Assembly: GCA_035325645.1 (NCBI GenBank)
Contig: DAOKZK010000002.1
Span: 21,701-85,700 of the forward strand
DNA length: 64,000 nucleotides
Direction of reading: 5' to 3'
Source of the DNA: Macondimonas sp035325645
GTDB lineage: Bacteria > Pseudomonadota > Gammaproteobacteria > UBA5335
The position numbers and the translations under genes are program-made. Below, in pieces: positions 43,604 to 54,423 of the stretch. How positions within the stretch are numbered: position 1 is the first letter of the stretch; the number at the start of each line of letters is the position of its first letter. A model generated the notes under the pieces. It saw only the letters and a list, made by a program, of their open reading frames with translations. It was not told where the DNA came from and searched no databases.

Positions 43604-45199
43604 TCAGAAGCCGACCGGGGCGTGCTCGCGGGTGGCGTCGAAGCGTACCTTGGGCCATTTCTCCATGGCGAGCTGCAGGTTGACGCGCGAGGGCGCGAGA
43701 TAGACCAGCGCGCCGCCGTGGTCGATGGCGAGGTTGTCCGCCGCGCGATGGCGGAAGTCCTCGAGCATCCGCGCGTCCTCGCAGATGACCCAGCGCGCGG
43801 TGGCCACCGAAACGCCGTCGAAGCGGCACTCCACGCCGTACTCGGCCTTGAGCCGGTGCGCCACCACGTCGAACTGCAGCGGGCCGACCGCGCCCAGGAT
43901 GAGGTCGTTGCTGGTCAGCGGGCGGAAGAACTGCGTCGCGCCCTCCTCGCACAATTGCGTCAGCCCCTTCTGCAAGGCTTTGAGGCGCAAGGGATCGCGC
44001 AGCACGGCGCGACGGAACAGCTCGGGCGCGAAATGCGGGATGCCGGTGAAGGTGAGCACCTCGCCCTCGGTGAAGGTGTCGCCGATGGCGATGGTGCCGT
44101 GGTTGTGCAACCCGAGGATGTCGCCCGGATAGGCCTCCTCCACCCGCTCGCGTTCGCTGGCCATGAAGGTGAGCGCGTCGGCGATCCTGATGTCGCGCCC
44201 CAGGCGCACGTGACGCAGCTTCATGCCCTTGCTGAATCGTCCCGAGCAGACGCGGAAAAACGCGATGCGGTCGCGGTGGGCCGGGTCCATGTTGGCCTGC
44301 ACCTTGAACACGAAACCGGTGAGCGCGGGCTCCTCGGGCTCGACGGTGCGCTGTTCCGTCGCGCGCGGCCGCGGCGGCGGCGCCCAGGCCACGAAATCAT
44401 CCAGCAGCTCGCGCACGCCGAAGTTGTTGACCGCCGAGCCGAAATACACGGGCGTCTGGCGCCCGGCGAGATAGGCCGCCCGGTCGAAGGCGGGGCTGGC
44501 GCCGCGCACCAGCTCGATTTCCTCGCGAAAGGCAGCCGCATCGGCCCCGAAACGCTCGGTGAAAGCCGCGCTGTCCAGCCCCTCGATCACCTCGCTCTCG
44601 TGGGCCCGCCCGTCCTTGACCGGCGCGTAGAGATACACCCGATCCTGCAGCAGGTGGTAGATGCCGCGCAGCGCCCGGCCCATGCCCAGCGGCCAGGTCA
44701 CCGGCGCGCACTGGATGCCGAGCACCTTCTCGACCTCGTCCATGAGCTCCATGGGATCGCGGCCTTCGCGGTCGAGCTTGTTGATGAAGGTGAAAATCGG
44801 CGTGTCACGCAGCCGGCACACCTCCATCAGCTTGATGGTGCGCTCTTCCACGCCCTTGGCGCAGTCGATCACCATCAGCGCCGAGTCGACCGCCGTCAGC
44901 GTGCGGTAGGTGTCCTCGGAGAAATCCTCGTGCCCCGGCGTGTCGAGCAGGTTGACGATGCTGTCGCGATAGGGGAACTGCATCACCGAGCTGGTGACCG
45001 AGATGCCGCGCTGCTTTTCCAGCTCCATCCAGTCGGAGGTGGCGTGGCGGCCGGCCTTGCGGCCCTTGACCGCGCCGGCAAGCTGGATGGCGCCGCCGAA
45101 CAGCAGCAGCTTTTCGGTGAGCGTGGTCTTGCCCGCGTCGGGGTGGGAAATGATGGCAAAGGTGCGCCGCCGCGCCGCCTCATCGGCGATCTGGGACAT
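43604..45199 (-). CDS. prfC: Peptide chain release factor 3
   Basis: Translational GTPase that recycles RF1/RF2 after termination, 531 aa. The start MSQIADEAARRRTFAIISHP at 45199 leads to P-loop HPDAGKTTLTEK, switch region EKQRGISVTSS, DTPGHEDFSEDTYRTL and NKLDREG, all RF3-specific. The C-terminal part is full length (ends TREHAPVGF). The frame is open far upstream but only as antisense-free overlap of nadE, so it is not used. A TATAAT hexamer lies 59 bp upstream of the start. Confidence 0.96.
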   Translation of the reverse strand: MSQIADEAARRRTFAIISHPDAGKTTLTEKLLLFGGAIQLAGAVKGRKAGRHATSDWMELEKQRGISVTSSVMQFPYRDSIVNLLDTPGHEDFSEDTYRTLTAVDSALMVIDCAKGVEERTIKLMEVCRLRDTPIFTFINKLDREGRDPMELMDEVEKVLGIQCAPVTWPLGMGRALRGIYHLLQDRVYLYAPVKDGRAHESEVIEGLDSAAFTERFGADAAAFREEIELVRGASPAFDRAAYLAGRQTPVYFGSAVNNFGVRELLDDFVAWAPPPRPRATEQRTVEPEEPALTGFVFKVQANMDPAHRDRIAFFRVCSGRFSKGMKLRHVRLGRDIRIADALTFMASERERVEEAYPGDILGLHNHGTIAIGDTFTEGEVLTFTGIPHFAPELFRRAVLRDPLRLKALQKGLTQLCEEGATQFFRPLTSNDLILGAVGPLQFDVVAHRLKAEYGVECRFDGVSVATARWVICEDARMLEDFRHRAADNLAIDHGGALVYLAPSRVNLQLAMEKWPKVRFDATREHAPVGF

Positions 45200-45257
45200 G
45201 CAGACTCCGGTCGAACAGGAAAAGCGCGGTCCGCGGGTGACTGCGCCAAAGCGGTTG

Positions 45258-45263
45258 ATTATA
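45258..45263 (-). promoter_or_regulatory. Candidate -10 element for prfC
   Basis: On the minus strand the hexamer TATAAT occurs about 60 bp before the prfC ATG, in the 131-bp nadE-prfC gap. No good -35 hexamer was seen 16-18 bp upstream, so this is weak. Confidence 0.3.
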
Positions 45264-45330
45264 GCGGAAAAGCCGCCTGGCCCGGGGGCATCCAGGCCGG
45301 TCGGAGACGATATCCCGCCGACGCGGGCCG

Positions 45331-46935
45331 TCAGTAGCCCGAGCAGATGGGATAGCGGCGGTCGCGGCCGAAGGCGCGGCGGGTGATCTTGACCCCGGGC
45401 GGCGCCTGGCGGCGCTTGTATTCGGCGTGCTTGACCATGCGCCCGACCTGCCGCACGGTGGCCTCGTCGAAGCCGCGCGCGACGATCTCCGACAGCGGCA
45501 GGTCCTGCTCCACGTACAGCTCCAGAATGGCGTCGAGCACGTCGTAGGGCGGCAAAGAATCGCTGTCCTTCTGGTCCGGGCGCAGCTCGGCCGAGGGCGG
45601 CCGGTCGATCACCCGCTGCGGAATCACCGGCGCCAGCAGGTTGCGGTACTGACACAGGCGATAGACCAGCATCTTGCTCACGTCTTTCAGCGGCGCGAAC
45701 CCGCCCACCATGTCGCCGTAGAGGGTCGAGTAGCCGACCGCCATCTCGCTCTTGTTGCCGGTGGTCAGCACCATGCGCCCGGTTTTGTTGGAGATGGCCA
45801 TGAGCAGCACGCCGCGGATGCGCGCCTGCAGGTTTTCCTCGGTCACATCCGCGGGCAAATCGCGGAACACCGGCGCCAGCGTCTCCAGAAACGCCACCAT
45901 CGGTTTCTCGATCGGCAACACGACCGACTCCACGCCCATCGCGCGGCACTGAGCCTGGGCATCCTCGACGCTGATGTCCGCCGTGTAGCGCGAGGGCATC
46001 AGCACCGCCATCACCCGCTCGGAACCGAGGGCATCGACCGCAACGGCCAGGGTGAGCGCCGAGTCGATGCCGCCCGAGAGCCCCAGCACCACCCCCCGGA
46101 AGCGCTGACGGTTGACGTAGTCCTGCACCCCTTGCACCAGGGCCTTGTAGACCGAGGCCTCGAGGCCCAAGGGTTCGGCCACGGGCCCGGGGATCTGGGG
46201 CTTGCCGGCCGCGTCGAAATCGACGGCAAACAGTCCCTCGGCGAAGGCCGGCGCGCGATACACGATGCGCCCCTCGGCATCGCAGACCAGCGATTCGCCG
46301 TCGAACACCAGCTCGTCCTGGCCGCCGATGAGGTTGACGTAGACGATGGGCAGGCCGGTTTCGGTCGCGCGGTGTGCCAGTTCGAAGCTGCGTTCCACGC
46401 CCTTGTCGACGTGAAACGGCGAGGCGTTGATGTTGAGCAGCAGCTGCGCGCCCGCCGCCGCGGCCTGGGCAGCCGGTTCCGGCCCCCAGATGTCCTCGCA
46501 GATGGTCACGCCCAGCTTGAGGCCCGCGCACTCGAACACGCACGGCGCATGGCCCTCGAGGAAATAGCGCTTTTCGTCGAACACGCTGTAGTTGGGCAGG
46601 CGGTGCTTGCGATAGCGCGCCACCACCGCGCCATCCCGAATCACGCAGGCGGCGTTGTAGATGCCCTCGGGCGCATATTCCGGATAGCCGAACAGGACCG
46701 GCACGGGCAGCCGCTCGCGGGTGAGGCGCTCGAAGGCCTCGTCCACGCGGATGCGCAGCCCGCGCCGCCAGAGCAGATCCTCGGGCGGATACCCCGTCAG
46801 CGCCAGTTCGGGAAACACCACCAGATCGGGCGCGAACCGCGCATGCGCCTCGCGCGTGGCCTCGATCAGCCGCGTGGTGTTCCCCGTCACGTCCCCCACC
46901 CAGAAATCGAGCTGGGCCATGACGATCCGGGCCAT
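45331..46935 (-). CDS. nadE: Glutamine-dependent NAD+ synthetase
   Basis: Last step of NAD biosynthesis, 534 aa, with an N-terminal nitrilase-type glutaminase and a C-terminal synthetase. The glutaminase triad is visible as Glu in VVFPELALTGYPPEDLL, Lys in YRKHRLPNYSVFDE and Cys in VTICEDIWGPEP. The PP-loop SGGIDSALTLAVAVDALG lies near residue 285, and TGNKSEMAVGYSTLYGDMVG follows. Two-domain NadE does not need external ammonia. It is 10 bp downstream of sucD. Confidence 0.96.
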   Translation of the reverse strand: MARIVMAQLDFWVGDVTGNTTRLIEATREAHARFAPDLVVFPELALTGYPPEDLLWRRGLRIRVDEAFERLTRERLPVPVLFGYPEYAPEGIYNAACVIRDGAVVARYRKHRLPNYSVFDEKRYFLEGHAPCVFECAGLKLGVTICEDIWGPEPAAQAAAAGAQLLLNINASPFHVDKGVERSFELAHRATETGLPIVYVNLIGGQDELVFDGESLVCDAEGRIVYRAPAFAEGLFAVDFDAAGKPQIPGPVAEPLGLEASVYKALVQGVQDYVNRQRFRGVVLGLSGGIDSALTLAVAVDALGSERVMAVLMPSRYTADISVEDAQAQCRAMGVESVVLPIEKPMVAFLETLAPVFRDLPADVTEENLQARIRGVLLMAISNKTGRMVLTTGNKSEMAVGYSTLYGDMVGGFAPLKDVSKMLVYRLCQYRNLLAPVIPQRVIDRPPSAELRPDQKDSDSLPPYDVLDAILELYVEQDLPLSEIVARGFDEATVRQVGRMVKHAEYKRRQAPPGVKITRRAFGRDRRYPICSGY

Positions 46936-46945
46936 GCGTGCCCCC

Positions 46946-47821
46946 TCAGTTCACGCCGAGCAACTGGGCCATGCGATCGCCGAGCTGCGCCGGCGAGCGC
47001 ACGGTGGCGACCCCAGCCGCTTCCAGCGCCGCATACTTGCCCTCGGCCGTGCCCTTGCCGCCGGTGATGATGGCGCCGGCGTGACCCATGCGCTTGCCGG
47101 GCGGCGCCGTCACGCCGGCGATGTAGCCGACCACGGGCTTGCTCACGTGCGCCTGGATGAAGGCCGCTGCGTCCTCTTCCTCGCCGCCGCCGATCTCGCC
47201 GACCATGATGATGCCCTCGGTCTGCGGATCGTCTTGGAACAGGCGCAGGCAGTCGACGAAGTTCATGCCGTGCACCGGGTCGCCGCCGATGCCGACGCAG
47301 GTCGATTGCCCCAGTCCGCGCCGCGTGGTCTGGAACACGGCCTCATAGGTCAGTGTGCCGGAACGCGAGACGATGCCGACCTTGCCTGGCGCGTGGATCA
47401 TGCCGGGCATGATGCCGATCTTGCAGGCGCCGGGGGTGATGATGCCGGGGCAGTTGGGGCCGATCAGGCGCGCGCTGCTGCCGCGCAGGGTCGCCTTGAC
47501 CTTGATCATGTCCTGCACCGGGATGTGCTCGGTGATGCAGACGATGATCCGGATGCCGGCATCGAAGGCCTCCAGGATCGCATCGGCGGCATAGGGCGCC
47601 GGCACGTAGATCATGCTCGCCTCGGCGCCGGTTGCGGCCACCGCGTCGTGCACGGTGTCGAACACCGGCAGGTCCAGATGCCGCTGTCCGCCGCGACCGG
47701 GCGTCACGCCGCCCACGAGCCGGGTCCCGTAGGCCAGCGCCTGCTCGGAATGGAAGGTGCCCTGCTTGCCGGTGAAGCCCTGGCAAATCACGCGGGTGTT
47801 CTTGTCGACCAGAATGCTCAT
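46946..47821 (-). CDS. sucD: Succinyl-CoA synthetase alpha subunit
   Basis: TCA-cycle enzyme subunit, 291 aa, that binds CoA and carries the phosphohistidine. The start is the ATG at 47821 (MSILVDKNTRVICQGFTGKQ). CoA-binding FTGKQGTFHSEQ and GPNCPGIITPG are present. The phosphorylated His is in GHAGAIITGGKGTAEGK near residue 248. It is 10 bp downstream of sucC and forms a heterodimer or heterotetramer with it. Confidence 0.97.
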   Translation of the reverse strand: MSILVDKNTRVICQGFTGKQGTFHSEQALAYGTRLVGGVTPGRGGQRHLDLPVFDTVHDAVAATGAEASMIYVPAPYAADAILEAFDAGIRIIVCITEHIPVQDMIKVKATLRGSSARLIGPNCPGIITPGACKIGIMPGMIHAPGKVGIVSRSGTLTYEAVFQTTRRGLGQSTCVGIGGDPVHGMNFVDCLRLFQDDPQTEGIIMVGEIGGGEEEDAAAFIQAHVSKPVVGYIAGVTAPPGKRMGHAGAIITGGKGTAEGKYAALEAAGVATVRSPAQLGDRMAQLLGVN

Positions 47822-47831
47822 CGTGCGCTCC

Positions 47832-48995
<1,164 letters not shown>

Positions 48996-49171
48996 GAGGC
49001 GGGCCCCTCCCTTGGGACGATGCAGCGTATGGGCGGCGTTGTATTGTCCTCCACTTGGTCGGGACCGCCAAGGCCATGAACGCCGTCAATGGGAATAGGC
49101 TCAGGTCCGTTTCTTGCTTCGGTGCGGGCATCGAATGACGCCGTCAACATGCCGTCCAGGAGCGAATCCCC

Positions 49172-50803
49172 ATGCCGACCCACGTTGCCGATCCGCCGTT
49201 GGCCACGGGCGCCTGGCCGGGGTTGCGTCCGCCGACGACGCCCGGGGGCCATGCCCAGCGCCTGCTGGTGCTGCTCGCGCTGTTTCGCATGAGTTTCGCG
49301 ACGCTGTTGCTCGGGGTCTCGCGCCTGCCGCTCGACACGGGCTTGTCGCCGTTGGTTATGCCACCCTTCCCGGCGCTGCTGATGGCGCAGATCGCCCTGA
49401 GTGGTTTCTGGCTCTTGATGTTGACGCGGGGCCGCATGCCTGTGGATCTGCAAGCCTGGCTGCAACTGGGCCTCGACCTGCCCTGGATCTGCCTGCTCCT
49501 CTGGGCCACCGGCGGACTGGGCAGCGGGCTCGGGCTGGTGCTGCTCCTGTCCTGCGTCGGGGCCGGCCTGGTGATGCCGCGGCGCCACGCGCTGAGCTAT
49601 GCCGCGCTGGCCAGCCTCCACATTCTCGGCTTTGCCGCGCTGGCGGCCATGAGCGGCGAGGCCGTCACCTGGCCGCATGTCGGCCTGTTGGCCGCCGCCG
49701 CATTTGGAGCGACCTGGGGCGTCAACATCCTGACGCGCCGCGCCGACGACAGCGCTCAGGTCGCCTACCGGGCGAGCCGCGAACTGGACAACCTCGCGCG
49801 GCTCAACCAGGTCATCATCGAACGCCTGCATCACGGCCTGCTGGTGATCAGTCCGCGCGGACGGGTGCGTCTGGCCAATGCCCAAGCACAAGCGCTCTTG
49901 GGTCCGGCGCCACGGGGCACTGCGCTCGGCGAACTGTCCCCAGAGCTCACGAGCCACTGGTCCAGTTGGCGTATGGGTCGCCGCGATGAGCAGCCCACCC
50001 TGACGCAGACCCATGGCGACCGCGAATGCGCCCTGCACTTCGCCGCGCTCGGGGGCGACGGTGCAATCACGCTCGTGACCCTGGAAGACCTCGCGGAGGC
50101 CAAGGCGCGAATGCAAGGGCTGAAGCTTTCGGCGCTGGGCCGCCTCACCGCCGGCATCGCCCATGAAATCCGCAACCCGCTCTCGGCCATCAGCCATGCC
50201 GCCGCGCTGCTGACCGAATCAGACCTGAGTCCGGGCGATCAGCAACTGGTCACGATGGTGCGCCAGCATGCCCATCGCATCAACGGCATCATCACGGACA
50301 TCCTGCAGCTGTCACGGCAGCAGCCGTCGGCCCCCGTCACGCTGTCGCTGGGCACCTGGCTGGAGACCTTCCTGACGCACTACCGCAGCGGGCTCGACCC
50401 GGTCCACGAACGCATCGAGCTGCAATGCGACGCGCCCCACCTCGAGGTGAGCATGGACCCTGGCCATCTCTCCCAGGTACTCACCAATCTCCTCGACAAC
50501 GCCCGTCATCACGGCAAGCCGGCGAGTGGGAAAACAGTGATCGTGATCAATTGCGAAAGATTCCCCGCAGGCGGCCGAATTCATCTGCAGGTCACGGACA
50601 ACGGACCCGGCATTGCCCCTGAGGCGGCGGCGCGGCTGTTCGAGCCGTTTTTCACGACCAGTCGCAGCGGAACTGGGCTGGGCCTCTATCTGTCACGCGA
50701 ACTGTGCGAATTCAATGGGGCGAGCCTGATCCACGTGCCCCATCCCGGCCCCGGCTGCCGTTTCCGTATCGCCCTACCGCTCGCCGAACGCAAGAAGGAT
50801 TGA
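49172..50803 (+). CDS. pilS: PilS-like sensor histidine kinase
   Basis: Membrane sensor kinase, 543 aa. About six hydrophobic helices occupy residues 30-190, followed by a PAS-like segment (LLVISPRGRVRLANAQAQAL). The HisKA phosphoacceptor is H331 in IAHEIRNPLSAISHAAALL. ATPase boxes are NLLDNARHHG, VTDNGPGIAPE and GTGLGLYLSREL. The six-helix N-terminus, the IAHEIRNPLSAISHA box and the adjacent NtrC-type regulator fit PilS. AGGAG precedes the ATG. It probably acts on the next gene, two bases downstream. Confidence 0.88.
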   Translation: MPTHVADPPLATGAWPGLRPPTTPGGHAQRLLVLLALFRMSFATLLLGVSRLPLDTGLSPLVMPPFPALLMAQIALSGFWLLMLTRGRMPVDLQAWLQLGLDLPWICLLLWATGGLGSGLGLVLLLSCVGAGLVMPRRHALSYAALASLHILGFAALAAMSGEAVTWPHVGLLAAAAFGATWGVNILTRRADDSAQVAYRASRELDNLARLNQVIIERLHHGLLVISPRGRVRLANAQAQALLGPAPRGTALGELSPELTSHWSSWRMGRRDEQPTLTQTHGDRECALHFAALGGDGAITLVTLEDLAEAKARMQGLKLSALGRLTAGIAHEIRNPLSAISHAAALLTESDLSPGDQQLVTMVRQHAHRINGIITDILQLSRQQPSAPVTLSLGTWLETFLTHYRSGLDPVHERIELQCDAPHLEVSMDPGHLSQVLTNLLDNARHHGKPASGKTVIVINCERFPAGGRIHLQVTDNGPGIAPEAAARLFEPFFTTSRSGTGLGLYLSRELCEFNGASLIHVPHPGPGCRFRIALPLAERKKD

Positions 50804-50805
50804 TC

Positions 50806-52176
<1,371 letters not shown>

Positions 52177-52238
52177 GTCCGCCGGAGTGCGCAATGACGA
52201 AGGAAACACCACCGCCCACATGACGGAAGGTACGTGCT

Positions 52239-53231
52239 TCACAACACGAGGACGCTCACCACGCCGAAATAGATCAACAGACTCAACACGTCCTGGATGA
52301 CGGTAGCCAAAGGACCGCTGCCGTAGGCCGGGTCGGTGCCCAGACGCTGCAGCAGCCAGGGCAGCAGGAGGCCGACCGTCGTGGCCACCCCACCGGCAGC
52401 GAACAGCGCCACTGCCACAGCCAACGCCAGACGCGGATTGCCGAAGGTCAGCCAGACGCAGGGAAAGGTGATTGCGCCCAGCAGCGACCCAATGAACAGC
52501 CCGGTCCGCAGTTCCCCTCCCACCAGTTGCACGAGCCGGGCATGATTCAGCGACAGCCCGCGCACGGCGATCGCCTCGCTCTGGGTGCCAATGGCGTCGG
52601 CGAGATACACCAGACCCGGCACGAAAAAAGAGATCGCCATGTTCGCCGCCAGCGTCTGCTCGAAGCGGCTCATGATGAAGGTGGCAACCACACTGCCGGC
52701 CAGACCGACGAGCAGCCAGGGCAGCCGGTGGCGCACCCGCCGCAGCGGCGGCGCCTGGAGCGCCTGGCGCGCTTGCTGCGTTTCACGGCCGATGCCCACC
52801 ATACGATGGATGTCCTCCACATGCTCGTGCCGCAGGATGCGCAGCAGGGCCTCGGTCGGCACCATGCCCAGCAGCCGCTCGCCATGGTCGACCACAGGCA
52901 CGGCCTCCAGGCCATGATGCAAGGCGAGCGTGGCCACGTGCTCCTGATCCTCGTCGGGATGGACGCGCGGGCAATCCGGGAGCAGCGCCTCGCCCACCGG
53001 CTGATCGTCCCTCGCGGCGAGCAGCGCGGCCATGGGAACGACGCCGAGCAGCCGATCCTCGGGATCGAGGACGCACACCATGGCCACGCAGTCATACGAG
53101 CGGCCGCGCAAGGCGTCGAGAACCTCTCCGGCGGTCTGTTCGGGCCGCGCCCGTGGCACCCCGCCAACCAGGTAATGCGCGGCCGTTTCGCTGTGCGAAT
53201 GGGGCGCCTGACGCCGTCTTTGAGCCGACAT
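52239..53231 (-). CDS. MgtE-type magnesium transporter (short form)
   Basis: Mg2+ transporter-like protein, 330 aa. A pair of CBS domains (about residues 25-150, with VMVCVLDPEDRLLGVVPMA-like and VPVVDHGERLLGMVPTEAL sequence) precedes the membrane domain with five helices (residues 170-330). MgtE signatures are LADAIGTQSEAIAVRGL and DPAYGSGPLATVIQDVLSLL, the Asp lining the pore. The usual N-terminal MgtE helical domain (about 130 aa) is absent. AAAGGAG precedes the ATG. No riboswitch could fit in the 67 bp upstream. Confidence 0.85.
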   Translation of the reverse strand: MSAQRRRQAPHSHSETAAHYLVGGVPRARPEQTAGEVLDALRGRSYDCVAMVCVLDPEDRLLGVVPMAALLAARDDQPVGEALLPDCPRVHPDEDQEHVATLALHHGLEAVPVVDHGERLLGMVPTEALLRILRHEHVEDIHRMVGIGRETQQARQALQAPPLRRVRHRLPWLLVGLAGSVVATFIMSRFEQTLAANMAISFFVPGLVYLADAIGTQSEAIAVRGLSLNHARLVQLVGGELRTGLFIGSLLGAITFPCVWLTFGNPRLALAVAVALFAAGGVATTVGLLLPWLLQRLGTDPAYGSGPLATVIQDVLSLLIYFGVVSVLVL

Positions 53232-53298
53232 GACAACTCCTTTGCGTTGACCACCGAAGCGGATGAAGCGTGCTGCCGTCTTGCGGGCATCGCGATTG

Positions 53299-54420
53299 TC
53301 AGGCCATCGTGGCCAGTGCGCGGCGAAAACGCGCCAGCGCCAGACCGAACAGCGTCGCGCCGATGACCGTGAGGGCGAGAAACTGCGGCCAGACCACCTC
53401 GAACCCGGCGCCCCGATACAGGATCGCCTGGGCCAGCATCACGAAATGGGTGTTGGGCGCCGCCAGCATCACCCACTGGACGATCTCGGGCATGCTTTCG
53501 CGCGGCGTGCTGGCACCGGAAAGCATCTGCAGGGGCAGCAGCACCAGCATCAGGAGCAGCCCGAACTGCGGCATGGATCGGGCCACGGTCCCGAGAAAGA
53601 TTCCCATCGAGGTGGTGGCGAACAGGTGCACCGCCGCGCCGGCCACGAACAGCGCCACCGAGCCCTGCAGCGGCACGCCCAGCCAGGTGTGCACCACGCC
53701 CAGAAGCGAGGCCGTCGCCGCAGCCAGGACCACCGCCCCCATCGACCACACCTTGCCCAGCATGATCTCGAGCGGCGTCACCGGCATGACCAGCAGGTGT
53801 TCCACCGTGCCGTGCTCGCGCTCGCGGATCAGGGCCGCGCCGGTGAGCACGATCGACAGCATGGTCACCTCGCTGATGATGGACATGATGGCGGCGAACC
53901 AGGATTTGTTCAGCTCCGGGTTGAAGCGGGCACGCAAGGCCAGCTCCACCGGCAGGCGCGGCGTTTCGCGACGGTCCTGGAGAAAGGCCTGGATTTCCTC
54001 GCTGACGATGGCCTGGACGTAACCGCTGCCGGTGAAGGCCTGGCTCATGCGCGTGGCGTCGACATTGAGCTGGATGGTCGGGACGCGCCCGGCGAGCACG
54101 TCGCGCTGGAACTCCGGGGGAATGTCGAGCGCAAAGGTGTCCAGCCCGGCATCCATGCGTGCGTCCATCTCGGCCTGGGTGATGATCCGGGGCGCCAGAA
54201 AGAACGGGGGATAGAAGGCATCGGTGATGCGCATCGACAGTGGGGATCGATCCTCGTCCACGACGGCGATCGGCGCCTTGTTGAGCGTCTCGGGCATGGC
54301 CGTAGCACGGCTATACACCGAGAAGGTAAACACATAGAGGATCAGGAACAGCATGATCGGATCGCGCCACAGGCTGCGCAGTTCCTTGATGCCGAGATAC
54401 CACACATGCGAGGCGCGCAC
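53299..54420 (-). CDS. ABC-2 type transport permease (YhhJ-like)
   Basis: ABC-2 permease, 373 aa. One N-terminal helix (MLFLILYVFTFSVYS) is followed by a periplasmic domain (VVDEDRSPLSMRITDAFY) and five C-terminal helices. The family signature LIREREHGTVEHLLVMPVTP lies near residue 200. It starts with GTG at 54420, 3 bp after the rbbA-like gene. It forms an export system with the two upstream genes, comparable to YhhJ of the YhiI-RbbA-YhhJ cluster. Substrate unknown. Confidence 0.9.
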   Translation of the reverse strand: MRASHVWYLGIKELRSLWRDPIMLFLILYVFTFSVYSRATAMPETLNKAPIAVVDEDRSPLSMRITDAFYPPFFLAPRIITQAEMDARMDAGLDTFALDIPPEFQRDVLAGRVPTIQLNVDATRMSQAFTGSGYVQAIVSEEIQAFLQDRRETPRLPVELALRARFNPELNKSWFAAIMSIISEVTMLSIVLTGAALIREREHGTVEHLLVMPVTPLEIMLGKVWSMGAVVLAAATASLLGVVHTWLGVPLQGSVALFVAGAAVHLFATTSMGIFLGTVARSMPQFGLLLMLVLLPLQMLSGASTPRESMPEIVQWVMLAAPNTHFVMLAQAILYRGAGFEVVWPQFLALTVIGATLFGLALARFRRALATMA

Positions 54421-54423
54421 TCC

